64,000 nt of DNA, taken from contig PTFA01000192.1 of NCBI GenBank assembly GCA_003342895.1, positions 702,355-766,354 of the forward strand, in the 5' to 3' direction. Positions 54,201 to 64,000 of the stretch are shown piece by piece; the stretch's first letter is position 1, and every line of letters begins with the position of its first letter. A model generated the notes under the pieces. That model made no database searches, was not told the DNA's origin, and saw only the letters and a program-made list of their open reading frames with translations. This DNA comes from Casuarius casuarius. Lineage: Eukaryota > Chordata > Aves > Casuariiformes > Casuariidae. A program made the translations under genes and the position numbers.

Positions 54201-57200
54201 CTGCTGCCAAGACGCAGTTGCCAAGGGGACAGTTTGCCCAGATTCATGATGACCACAAAGAGCAAGTCGGAAGCATCTGGCTCCAGATGTGCTCCTCATT
54301 GGTAGGTAATCACAGGCAGCACGAGGTAGGATGGGAGCAGGCGAGAAGTGTGCCCTGGAGGCATTTCCAGTTCACCTGGGGAGATGAAGAAAGTCTTGGC
54401 CAGTTTCTTGTCAGTCGTGATGTCACGAATCTCCTGTGTTATATTCACCAAACGGCCAGAAACTGGTGGGATTCTCCGGAAATCCAGGATCCTTTGAGGA
54501 AGGAAAACCACACAAAGGACACCCCAAAATGCAGAACATAGAACAATTTCTTGAAGACTGAGTCTATTTTTCACACCAATTTACTAAGAACACTGGAAAA
54601 TACAGATACCCCTCACAACAGACAATATGGTGAGGAAGAAGTGGGGTCCAGAGGAAATTTCTCTGGTACTTTGCTGTCATGGGATGGCATAATTAGATGC
54701 AAAGTTTGCATCCTTCCCAAGAGGCTGCAGACACTGGTGAGATTGCATTCATTGGAGAGAGGATGCTAGGCCCAGTGGCCTTTGAACTAGCTGTCTTTGG
54801 TTAGGGGCCAGGTTTCTGACCAGATCTAGTACAGTCACTCCTAAACTCCTGCGAAGGTCAGCACGGCAGGAACAGCTAGACTTTGCCCCATGAGGAATAA
54901 TGAGGCACACTGTGTTTCAGGCCAGGAGTGGGGTAGAGTTGACCCCAGGCTCATCCCCACATGAATGGGGCCTCACATTGCAGCTGGCGACTTCTGTTCA
55001 GGACCTACCTGTCTAAGTGAAAGGCTGCTATCTCTGCATTGTGCCGCTCAAAGTCCGAGAAGTAGAAGAAGTCAACGGGAGTCTCCTGGTCCCGCGTCTG
55101 CCTGGAAGGAGAGGGAAGGATAGGGAGTGATGGCCAAGGACTGGGTCATCCCCTGCTCAGGCCAGACCTCTCAGTCTGCTCTGAGCTTGCTCTTGGCCCC
55201 CAAACCACCCTTGTGCTGTGTCACCAGCAATGCAGCCAGGCTCAGTTTCTTCCAAATGTGCCCTGCAAATGTCACCTGGCATGGCCCCAACTATCCAAGC
55301 CCAGTCTTCCTCCTGCTCAGTGACCCCATGTGGCATGGGGCCACGTCCCTTCGTGTCCCGAAGGCAGAGCCCATGGCAGGCTGCAGTCATGTGACCCTTG
55401 CAGGGTAGTGAATGCACAAGGCACCCCAGATGTGAAGGGAGGAACTGCAAAGCGCAGAGACTCCCCCAACCTGCAGCCTCACACATGCATTTCAGGTGCC
55501 CTGCCATCCCTCAGTGCACAGCCTGGCCCAGGGTAAGGAAGTGGTCCTCATGGACCATCTTCTTCTTTCCACCACTGGAGGTCACTACCCCATCACAAGC
55601 GGCACCCAGCCTGCCTCAAGCACTACTAGGGAAGGCGAGATCTCACTTGCCCAAATTTGGGGGACTTCAGCAAGGCAGACCACAAAGCAATGGTAGCTCC
55701 CCTGCTCCCCCCTCTCCCTCTGTGTGCTCTTTTTGCTGCCCCTCACCAAATAATGAGACATTGCAGGGGGTCACCCAGGAGAGAGGGTACAGGGGTTGGG
55801 TCTGGGGGTTATCCCTGGCCTGGTCCCACCATTCCTGGTTTGACTCTACTCACTTCATGGGCTTGAAGAGGGCCTGCCCGTAGTTCGGGAACGTCATGAT
55901 GAGTTTGAGCTGTGTCCCACCAGACTTCTGGACTGAAACAGGGGACACAGGGATCAGCGGGGAGAGGGAGGTGGATGGGTGGGCAGTGTGGAGGGAAAGC
56001 AAAGAGGAGGGTGACATGAGAAGGGAAGTGGTACCTGAGCTGACGATCTTCAATGTGGCCAGGTCCTCGATGAGGGCAGGCATCAGGGGGTCCTGGCGAG
56101 GATACAGCTCATAGCGGTTGATGCCGACATGGAATTTGAGCCAGGCGGGATAGGTGTCATAGGCCGTCTTCCCTGTCGGAAGGACCATCTCGGCTTTACT
56201 GTTGCTGACCCTGCAGCCCAACAGCCACCACCACCCCCAACAACAACGACACAGTTTAGTTGTGACAGGATGTGTCTGGGGTCTTCAGGCCCTTCCCAGG
56301 GATCCAGCCCCCAGGGGCCACCTCAGGCCCGTCCTGCACACTGGAGGGCAAGGAAAGGGCTGGGTAAACCCAGCATCAGCCCTCAACCATGGTGAAAGCC
56401 CCCCTGTCCTGAGCCCTGGCTTCTCCGAGATGCTCCTGGTGGCAAATGGTGTTTTGGGGCAGACCACACAGATGGCCTCAAGCCCTGCCAGCTGTCCAGA
56501 GAGGCACTGCGGGATGGAGTTTGGGAACCGCCGCTGAGGCTTCCCTCATATGCCCTGCAGGAAGGCTGCAGGCTGCTCGCTCTCCCTGCTTTCCCTAGCA
56601 GGGCAGCTAGTCTAGTTGCATTTCCCCAAGGGGTTAGCGCCCAGGAGTACACACTTGCTTGATGGGAACAAACACTCATTCATCAAACAGCATTAGAAAA
56701 GCTGGGGGGGGGGGGGGTCTAGCCATTTCTCGGCACCAACTTGAGCTCGGACCCTCAACATCCAATTCACCTTCGATGGATTTATCAAATACCAAACACC
56801 CCTGGTTTCTCTGGGGGCATGAGTTCAAGTTATTGCTATCTCCTTCCCTGTGCCTCCTGCACATTTGCATTTTTCCTTGCATTCAGAGGGAGTTCCCAGA
56901 GGCTGTAACAGGGTATCCAGCTCCCTCTGTGCCCGTGCCCCACTGGCATTGCAAACACACAGGCCAGCCCAGGGCATATGTAACTCAAACCTCATCTCTC
57001 TCTGGGAGAATGCAAATTATGCCCCAATTTCAACAAAACAGACTCATCTCCCACAATAATTTACAGGCAAGGTGGTCCTCTGAGACAGAGCAAATGTCTG
57101 TTTGTGGAAAATGACTCTGATATTTTTTAGTCTCTCTCATTTTTAGCAGCTACCATGTTTTGAAGGTGCACTTACCATAAGGAAGCTGCTACTCATTATC

Positions 57201-58276
57201 AACAATAACTCTTTTAATGTCTTTCCTCCTTATTAGAGGTTAGTAGTACAGTGATAAAAATAGGCACCCAGCAACAGTGAGATCACCACACGGCAAAACC
57301 TAAAGAGGTCAGGAAGTGTCCTGTGAAATGCAGGACAGAAACGATCTCATGATTAGAGGTAACCTACATTTTGGGGTTTGCATTTCCAACATGAGATGGT
57401 TAGGAGAGAGGGATAAAACTGGTTAGAAATCTGGAGAGGAGAGTTTCCCATACAGAGAGGGACTAAATATAGCCTTTGCATTTGGGAAGGAAAGGAGAGG
57501 AGGAGATGGCCTAAAAGATACCATACATAATATAATGAATAATTCAAGACTCTCCTTTGACTTTGTCTTGTGCTACATGGACAAACAGGCTCCTCTGCAG
57601 CTTTCCAAGGTAGCAGCCTGGAAACTCAGGCTAAAATAGGATTTGAGGCACAAGANCAGATCAGTCAGCATTTAGGGTCAGTCCAGGGAGGGATGCTGAA
57701 CTATGCAAGCAAATGACTTACTTGATCCCTGCCATTTGTCCCCCCAAATCCTGTCACATACTCCCAGAAGAATACAAGGGGTTGGCTAGCTCCTCACCAT
57801 TCATCACTCCCACTGCTTCTCAGGCTGAACTTCTCCATAGGGTTGACGACAAAGAGCTTGTCTCTGTGTGTGACCTCTGGAATTGGGACCTTATAAAGAG
57901 GATGCTCAAAGAGTGCAGCCAGTTTTGATCTCTTGGTCCCCCCTGGATTCACATTTCCGTGCTGGTGGTAGATCCCCCAGTCTCCATCCTTTACTTGTGG
58001 CCCCACTCCCTGTGGATGAGAGCTTTTCTCCAAGGAGCCGTTGCTGCCACTGAAATCCTGAAGGATTCGCAGGCTCAGCTTTTTGGGGGCAGCCACCAAT
58101 GGGCTGCCTGCTGGGACACCCAAGACTTTTGCTGCTTTTCGATCACAGCTGCAGGGCCTGCGAGTGGAAGGGAGAGCCAAATCCATCACCAGGTGCATCA
58201 GGAAGGCCAAGAGCAGGAGAAAGAAGAGGCCAATTTTAAACTTCCTTTGGAAAAGTGTCTGCAAACGGCGCCGCAT
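47813..58276 (-). CDS. FAM20CL: FAM20C-like secretory-pathway protein kinase
   Basis: Ten coding exons: 57798-58276, 56035-56210, 55854-55932, 55009-55101, 54376-54491, 53667-53847, 53241-53350, 48454-48535, 48206-48265 and 47813-48071. They total 1635 bases, 544 residues, all junctions in phase. FAM20C is the Golgi casein kinase that phosphorylates Ser-x-Glu sites of secreted proteins. This product shares its layout: an N-terminal signal anchor (about 15-35), a divergent stem, then the conserved kinase. Visible residues are Lys242 in FKPMK, Glu268 in [13 protein letters not shown], Asp415 in GNMDRHHYE and Asp435 in HLDNGRG. The glutamate that is replaced in the pseudokinase FAM20A is present, so activity is expected. 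It follows FAM20C better than FAM20A or FAM20B, but its stem differs and it sits beside SUN2, so I call it the FAM20C-like paralogue known from fish (fam20cl). Confidence 0.9.
48454..48535 (-). CDS. FAM20CL: FAM20C-like exon 8, catalytic exon
   Basis: In 82 bases this exon encodes [19 protein letters not shown] and then LLHLDNGRG. It contains Asp415 and the metal-binding Asp435, the counterparts of human FAM20C Asp458 and Asp478. It lies 4.7 kb downstream of exon 7. NDT is a possible glycosylation site. Confidence 0.93.
48536..53240 (-). other. FAM20C-like intron 7
   Basis: The largest intron of the gene (4.7 kb), holding a CR1 fragment near its 5' end. The rest is unique sequence without a recognised gene. 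One N is at 49679. Confidence 0.8.
52694..53142 (+). mobile_element. CR1 LINE fragment in FAM20C-like intron 7
   Basis: A classic CR1 3' region, with phrases such as GGACTGTTCAGCCTGGAGAA, GAACAGGTTGCCCAGAGAGT and GGTTGGACTAGATGATCTCT. It is 5'-truncated and also lacks the last part and the terminal octamer repeat. It is antisense to the host gene and ends about 100 bases from the exon 7 donor. Confidence 0.95.
53241..56210 (-). CDS. FAM20CL: FAM20C-like exons 2-7, kinase N-lobe and Cys-rich segment
   Basis: Exon 2 resumes after [11 protein letters not shown] with [17 protein letters not shown]. Exons 3-5 carry the nucleotide-binding Lys242 and Glu268. Exon 6 encodes the Cys-rich stretch [20 protein letters not shown], whose cysteines form disulfides in FAM20C structures. 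Exon 7 ends at FLMG just before the catalytic motif. The exon 2 acceptor at 56211/56210 was chosen among several AG sites because it alone keeps the phase with the longest family-like sequence. Confidence 0.88.
56211..57797 (-). other. FAM20C-like intron 1
   Basis: A 1.6-kb intron with a 14-base G run at 56704-56717 and one N at 57655. Nothing else is seen. Confidence 0.8.
56704..56717. repeat. G14 homopolymer
   Basis: Fourteen consecutive G in intron 1 of the FAM20C-like gene. Its length is prone to sequencing error. Confidence 0.9.
57798..58276 (-). CDS. FAM20CL: FAM20C-like exon 1, signal anchor and stem
   Basis: The start [19 protein letters not shown] places basic residues before a hydrophobic helix, a type II signal anchor or uncleaved signal. 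The stem includes a possible N-glycosylation site (NGS) and ends with the kinase lead-in [18 protein letters not shown]. The donor GAATG|GTGAGG is at 57798/57797. Confidence 0.88.
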
Positions 58277-59941
58277 CCTTCCTCTCCTGAGATACCCAGC
58301 AAGGGGCAGGCACCAATGTGTGGCTGAAAGAGAGTCAATGCGCCTGCAGCCTCGTCTCTCCTGCTAAGCAAAAAGAGGAAAGCAGTGGCCTGGATTTAGA
58401 CCATAGCTGCAAAACCCAACCGATGTGAAGGGGCCGGCAGGCAGAATTGCAGGAAGAAAAAAAATCCGTTTCCACGGTGCCTTTTGGAGTGACACCACTG
58501 GGCCGGCAGCAGGACAGAGAGAGGACGGAAGGTTGCAGTGGGGTTTATCGGTGCTGATAAGGAACGAGCTGGCGGTGCCAAGGTTAGAGTGAACGGGGCA
58601 AGTTCCAAATTGATAGCAACAAGTGGCTCTGTGACAAGAATGGCCACAGATAACCTGTGCGCCGGAAAAACCCTGCACTGCCCCATCCCTCTGTGCACTC
58701 ACCAAGATAGGTCCACGGGACATTTCTGGACATAAAGGCCCAAAAGCTGTTCTGCCTGCCTCTGCAACATGCACCCTGCCCAGCACTACATGGCCCCATG
58801 CAAACTCTGTTTCTGCCCCCTCCTCAAACACCTCTGCACCACTTCCCATGCCCAACACAGCAGCTAGACTTCACCACATTTCTGTCTGCACAGTTGTAAC
58901 CCAGGAAAGACTTCTGATCCCACTGCTCAGCCAAGCTGATGTTACCATCCCCTCCAGCTATACAAGGTTGCTTGTACACAACCCCCTTTCAAATGCCACT
59001 CAGACTGCAGAAATGAAGGACCGACATTGCTAGGAGGGAAAAGCTGGGTTAGTAGCTGCCCGTTGGGGTGAGGTGCATGAGCTGGGCTGCTCTAAGGACC
59101 TCTGAAGTGGATGAGAGGAGCCCAGCAGGCAGGAGCAGGGAGGCTGCTGGGCTGCCTTGGGGATGCTGGAAGTCAGCATGGAGGTGCAGCAGCCAAGCTG
59201 GGAGTGGGATCTGATGCTGGAGACATCAAGGCAGTGCTGCAGGGCTGGACACGGGTGCTAGAAAAGCTGGCATGAAGCATTTACCCCATACCTGCCACTC
59301 AAGCCACTTTATTGCTACTGAGTTTTCCACCGCAAGAAGTAGGGCAAGCACGAATCAGGAGCAGGAAAGCAAGCAGGGCCAAACGTATGCCTCAAATAGG
59401 ATTGCTGGGGAGGACTGGCAGCTTTTGGAAGGGAACTTTAGCTCATTTTTACAAGAAAATCACCTTTCCAGTGAGATACAGGGATACAGAGCTGGGTTGC
59501 CCAGGCAAAAACAGTAGGTGACTAGGAAAGGAGGGCACTTCAGATTTGTTAAAGGATAAAGAAGTGTAGGACCACAGGGTCAATGCAACAAGCACTGGAC
59601 TTGGACAAGCCTGGGCACCTTGGATACGAAGTTGGAGGTAACGTTTTTCTTTTCTCAATTTCTCCGGTAGCAGAGGATGCAGGAGGAACGTGAAATCCTG
59701 CCTGTCAGGCAACCCATGCTGTGTATCGGGAGGCAAGCGAGGAAGGGGTAGGAGGACTGGCCTGCAGGAGGGGGTATGTTGGAGACCCCCTCCTCTGTCA
59801 CAGGTCCTGCGGCACACTCCTGTTCACACCACCCTCTCCCTGCACGCTCCGCGACATGCTGGGCCCCCTCCCACGCGCGCACACTGGGCAGGCATGGTGA
59901 GAACGCAGCGTTCCCAGCTTGCCATGTCCCACGGTGCGACA

Positions 59942-59954
59942 GTTGCTTGGTAAC
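59942..59954. promoter_or_regulatory. RFX-type X-box (imperfect palindrome)
   Basis: GTTGCTTGGTAAC fits the RFX consensus GTNRCC-N(0-3)-RGYAAC with one mismatch. It is in a CpG-containing patch about 1.7 kb upstream of the FAM20C-like start codon. Function is inferred from the motif alone. Confidence 0.35.
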
Positions 59955-61770
59955 CGCCTCCGGCTGACACTATCGGCCGCCCCAGATTCAGCCAACGCTG
60001 TTATTTCCTTCCCCTCATGTTGCGCTAACAACATAGCTGATAGTAACCAAACCCGTCCCGTCCCCCCCCTCATCTGAGGGTAAATGCATCCCTCCGTGAC
60101 TGCAGGCGGTGCTTGGAGGAGGAGAGCTTTCCAGCTCGGCAGGAGATCTCACAGCCCTGCAGACGGAGCCGGGTGGAAGGGAGCAGATGGCTTCCACAGG
60201 GAAGGGAACACAGCGTCTTCCACGGGGAGGCTTGCTGGATTCAATCCGGATGTACTTTTTGGAAAGACAGTGCCTCGGAGGGGTTGTGCCTGGAACACAG
60301 AATTGTTAGGTCATTGTTTAGCGAAAACATGTGCTAACCGCTTGCATCAAAGGAGCTGGGCTCAGCTCTGGGAGCAGGGCCACAGATTTCTTTATTCTGG
60401 AGCCAGCTCAGGGACAGACAGGGAGAGCGGGAGACCTCCCTCCTTCCAGAGCCCCAGAACTGGCTCCAAAGTGGGCTTGGGGGAGAAATGGGGGATAGAA
60501 AGCTCTCTCTCATGTCCTAGAGCCTGACTGAGACAGGTCTGTGAGGCAGATGGCCTCCCTCCTTGCCCCAGGGCTGATGTGTGCACAGAGACTCCACCCC
60601 AGAGAACCCCCAGTCTAATCTCCACTGCATGGGTTGAAGCCACCCTTTGGACCAGGAGTCCCATCCCCATGCTAAGGGGTTTCATAATCCTTGCTCCAGC
60701 ACTGGAAAGCAGAGGAAGCATCACACTGGAAAGCAGAGGAAGAGGGAATAGGTGGGCACTTGCCACCCTTATCACTTCAATGCCAGCATTAAATATTAAC
60801 CGTAAGATTTTTTCAGCGAGTCAGATGTGGGCCTGCAGTGACAGGAAGGAGATGGAGAGCTTCAAAGCCAGCCCTGACTGTCTGACAGCATGGCAGCGTA
60901 CCTTGTTGCCATGACATCATCGCAGAGAAGCGGTTGAATTTTCACCTCTTTCTTCCTATCTCCCCCCGCTTCCTCCGTCTTTCTAGCTCCTTCCCCCCTT
61001 TCATGGCAGCTTTGAGTCACCTTTGGGATGAAGGAGGAGCCGTACGTCTGAGGACATTTCCATTCCTGGCACAGAATCACAACTCCCTGCCACGCAGTCC
61101 GACGTCCGATAATGATGCTGCCCATCGCCCCTCAGCAGGGGAGTAAGTCATCACAAAGCGCAGCCCTCTGAGCCGGTATCGCAGCACTCCAGTTTTCTGG
61201 GTCAGACAGATAGGAAGGGTCATTCTGGCTGGCACCAATGCATCACCCTAAGATTTTCATCTCCTTTTCCACATCTGACCAGTCTGGTGCTTTGATGAGT
61301 AACGGCAGCAATACACAGGTGGCAAAAAATAATATAATAATAAGAAAGAAATAAAAAGCAGGACACCTGTTGCCAACTCCCCTTGCTTTTTGCTGAAAAT
61401 CTCTAGCAAGCTGTGGGAAGACTGCACTTCTGACTGTTTCACAGTCAAAAGCAGATAGGTGCCACAGGCTCCAAAGCACTAGCTGCAGAGGGGATACTTG
61501 CAGGAAAACATGACAAGACAAGGGACCATCTCTGATCTGTGTACTGTATTTCACTGTGAATTGCAGACATATCTTGAAGTTTACAAGTTCCACAATGAAA
61601 GAAGGGTGAAAGTCACTTTCTGTAATACATGGAGGCCAGCACAGCATGATTCAACTTGCAAAGGGCAGTAACACTGATCTTAGTGAATACTTGCCTGACA
61701 GCAGGGGCCCTGACTTACATAGCTCAATTTTGGGAAGCTGAGGTTTATACTTCTACCATATAGCACAAAT

Positions 61771-61790
61771 GACAGGACAGGACAGGACAG
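61771..61790. repeat. (GACAG)4 microsatellite
   Basis: Four perfect pentamer units followed by a degenerate fifth (TACAG). Confidence 0.95.
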
Positions 61791-64000
61791 TACAGGCATA
61801 CAAACCAGCTAAGATGGGCTGGCATTTCTGTGGCAACTTTTTGTGAGAAAGCTATTGCCCTTGGAAATAGAAATAGCCTACCATGCTTCTATGAACCACC
61901 TTAAACTTACCTTTGAGGAGTTACAATGGAACAGCTGACTTGCTGCAAATTCACACCTAGTTCACCTAAATTTGTTTGCATGTGTGTACTTTGAGAAAGC
62001 TGAGAACCAGCCAACATTTGCCCATTGCAGATGCAGGTCACAAAGACATTAGTTTTGCTCAGCTGGCAGCCAAACAGATAACAGGCTGGCAGTGGGGCCA
62101 AAAGATTGCGTGCTGAGGTAAGCAGCTCCCTCTCCCTATGATCATCTGCAGGTCAGCATGACCTGCAGGGATACCTGTGACCAGCATGTCTGTGCACATG
62201 CACACAGCAGTTAATTATTCATTAGTGTGAAAGAAGTGTGATTAAATAGGCTACAGAATTGCTGAAGATCATCATCATGCTCCAGTGCAGGGCATTTCAA
62301 AGACACTGGTTCTACCTTGTGCTCTGGACCTAGGAGTATAAAACAGAGAGGCAAGTCTTAGAACAGAAAAACAGCTTCTCCCCCTGTCAGCTGGAGAAAG
62401 TGCTAGTCAACAGTGCTACCTTCATTTTAAAGGCAGCCAGCTGGAGTGAGACAACAAAGTAATCATCAAGAGTTACAGAAAAAGGAGAGCTCACAGAATT
62501 CGGCTTCTTTTACAACACACAATGATGCTGGCACCACGGTCCATTGCACAGGGCAGATATTGTGGTTCCAGATACATTATACCAGTTTGCACGTTCTCTC
62601 TGCCTTGCAAGTCCCTTCCCATCTGATCGGCAAGGAATTATGCGAGAGGATGCAGGGCCCAGCCAGCACAGATGGTCGAAATTTGAAATAATTTCTAGTC
62701 ATATTCATATTATTCAATTCCTGGCTTATGGAAGAGCCCCTGACATGCTGACTGCTTTCCAAAGAATGAACAAAGGACACCTCTAGCATCACATTGAGGT
62801 TAGGAGAAGGAACAAAAAGAATCGTAAACCCCTCTACCAGTCTGATCCACTGCAGGCAGTAATCCAGAAGTGGTCCTCAGGAACTGAACTACGGACAAGT
62901 GTGGGACCTTCCATAAAACATGAACTGCCAATGGTGGCATTCTCAGACGAAAGTCTGAAAATCAAAGAAGGCACAAATGCCAGACCCTAAATGGCAGATG
63001 AGGCACACTGACTGGGAAGAGCGCACAAGTACCTTCCCTTGCCGCTACACAGACGGATGTGTGGACAGAGGACTTTGGTCAGCAGCACTGTTGACCTGGC
63101 AACCATCCTAGGCATCGTGACTTGTGCTGGTGAAAGGAACTGCATCGGGAGGGTGAAAGTACTTCTCTTGTATCCCAGAGTTGCCCAGGAAGCAGCATGC
63201 GGGGTGAAAGCTTCTCGCTGGCCTTCACCTGAGCTACAGCCATTGCTTACTTATTCCAGTGTTTCCTGAACGAATTATCTTTTCTTTTTCTCTGTGTCCC
63301 CCCCACCACCACTTCATTTCATTTTAGAATATGACAAACACAAAAAAGGACATTTTATTATTTTTTTTATTGTAAAAACACAGTTCCCCAGAATTATATA
63401 AATATTCCATATACGTAAAATACAATTACGTTCACTCCATCCTCCAACACTGACAGCTTTAAAAAAATGACACAGGCTAAAGGAATGCAAGTCCAAAAAG
63501 ACATTAAGTCTCTGATGACCAAGTGATTTCTCATGACACCCCCAAAAACTGACAGAGAGGCAATCAAGCCTTATGAAGAGTTCTCACCCACTCCCCAGAC
63601 ATCATCGACTGCCTGTGTTTTAACGCTATCTCAGTGTGCAGTGGGTGAGAAAAGAGGGGGTAGTTTGCATAGCAACCTCCTACACCCAGGCAGCTCAGCT
63701 GTCGCACCTTCCCAAAGCAAGCAGGGAGGGGTATGCTAAGTCTGCTCCTCTGTAGCTAACACCTCCACGGATAACCCAAAGGGAGATCCTTGACACAACC
63801 AGTTCTCTATGGTCATCTCAGGGAAGAAGAAAATGCTGTTAATATTGGCATTCAGAAGAGAGACAGACATCGGTCAGAGCCATACCATGCAGTAGTGGGC
63901 AAGGCAGAGAAGAGAGAACACAACGTGGAACAAGTGGGAGGAAAAACTCAGGGCTAGATAGCACCTTTTCTCTTTTACCTCCCCCTCCTAGTGCTGCTGT

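Larger units (their letters stand above)
58277..64000. other. Region upstream of the FAM20C-like gene
   Basis: No exon of a known gene was recognised in 5.7 kb on either strand. A moderately CpG-rich patch lies at 59.8-60.1 kb. A (GACAG)4 repeat lies at 61771-61790. The region probably includes the promoter and any untranslated 5' exon of the FAM20C-like gene. Confidence 0.55.

Overview
The window is vertebrate nuclear DNA, most likely from a bird. It holds multi-exon genes with canonical GT-AG introns, CpG-rich promoters and two truncated CR1 retroposons, and nothing prokaryotic or plasmid-like. A non-avian archosaur or turtle is not excluded. Two runs of N (5751-5860 and 43535-44159) and about 20 single N bases are assembly gaps. 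Almost all of the open reading frames outside the exons below are chance frames.

Four genes can be read exon by exon. (1) JOSD1, minus strand, 1-4480: the first three coding exons of a Josephin-type deubiquitinase; the gene runs off the left edge. (2) GTPBP1, plus strand, 7296-25010: 13 coding exons, a 682-residue translational GTPase of the GTPBP1/2 group, including one 42-base in-frame exon that the human protein, as I remember it, lacks. (3) SUN2, minus strand, 33099-43318: 17 coding exons, a 716-residue inner-nuclear-membrane LINC-complex protein. (4) A FAM20C-like secretory-pathway kinase, minus strand, 47813-58276: 10 coding exons, 544 residues, with the catalytic residues kept. For the last three genes the exon lengths sum to a multiple of three and every splice phase matches, which strongly supports the models.

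Layout: JOSD1 and GTPBP1 are head to head, with about 2.8 kb between their start codons. That interval has CpG-rich DNA on both sides, an NRF1 palindrome beside the first gap, six ATTGG (inverted CCAAT) elements and a 52-base GT repeat. GTPBP1 and SUN2 are tail to tail across 25-33 kb, where several polyadenylation signals on both strands lie close together. SUN2 and the FAM20C-like gene are in tandem on the minus strand. JOSD1-GTPBP1-SUN2 is the order known from human 22q13.1. There the neighbours beyond SUN2 are DNAL4, NPTXR and CBX6, so the FAM20C paralogue is the distinctive member of this locus. From 58.3 to 64 kb no gene was found; it may hold regulatory DNA, including an RFX-like X-box.

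The four genes do not form a pathway. They act in ubiquitin removal, RNA or translation quality control, nuclear envelope mechanics and Golgi protein phosphorylation. No new multi-gene system is evident. The points most worth a second look are the intact FAM20C-like kinase, the extra GTPBP1 exon, a perfect 174-base tandem duplication and the promoter architecture.
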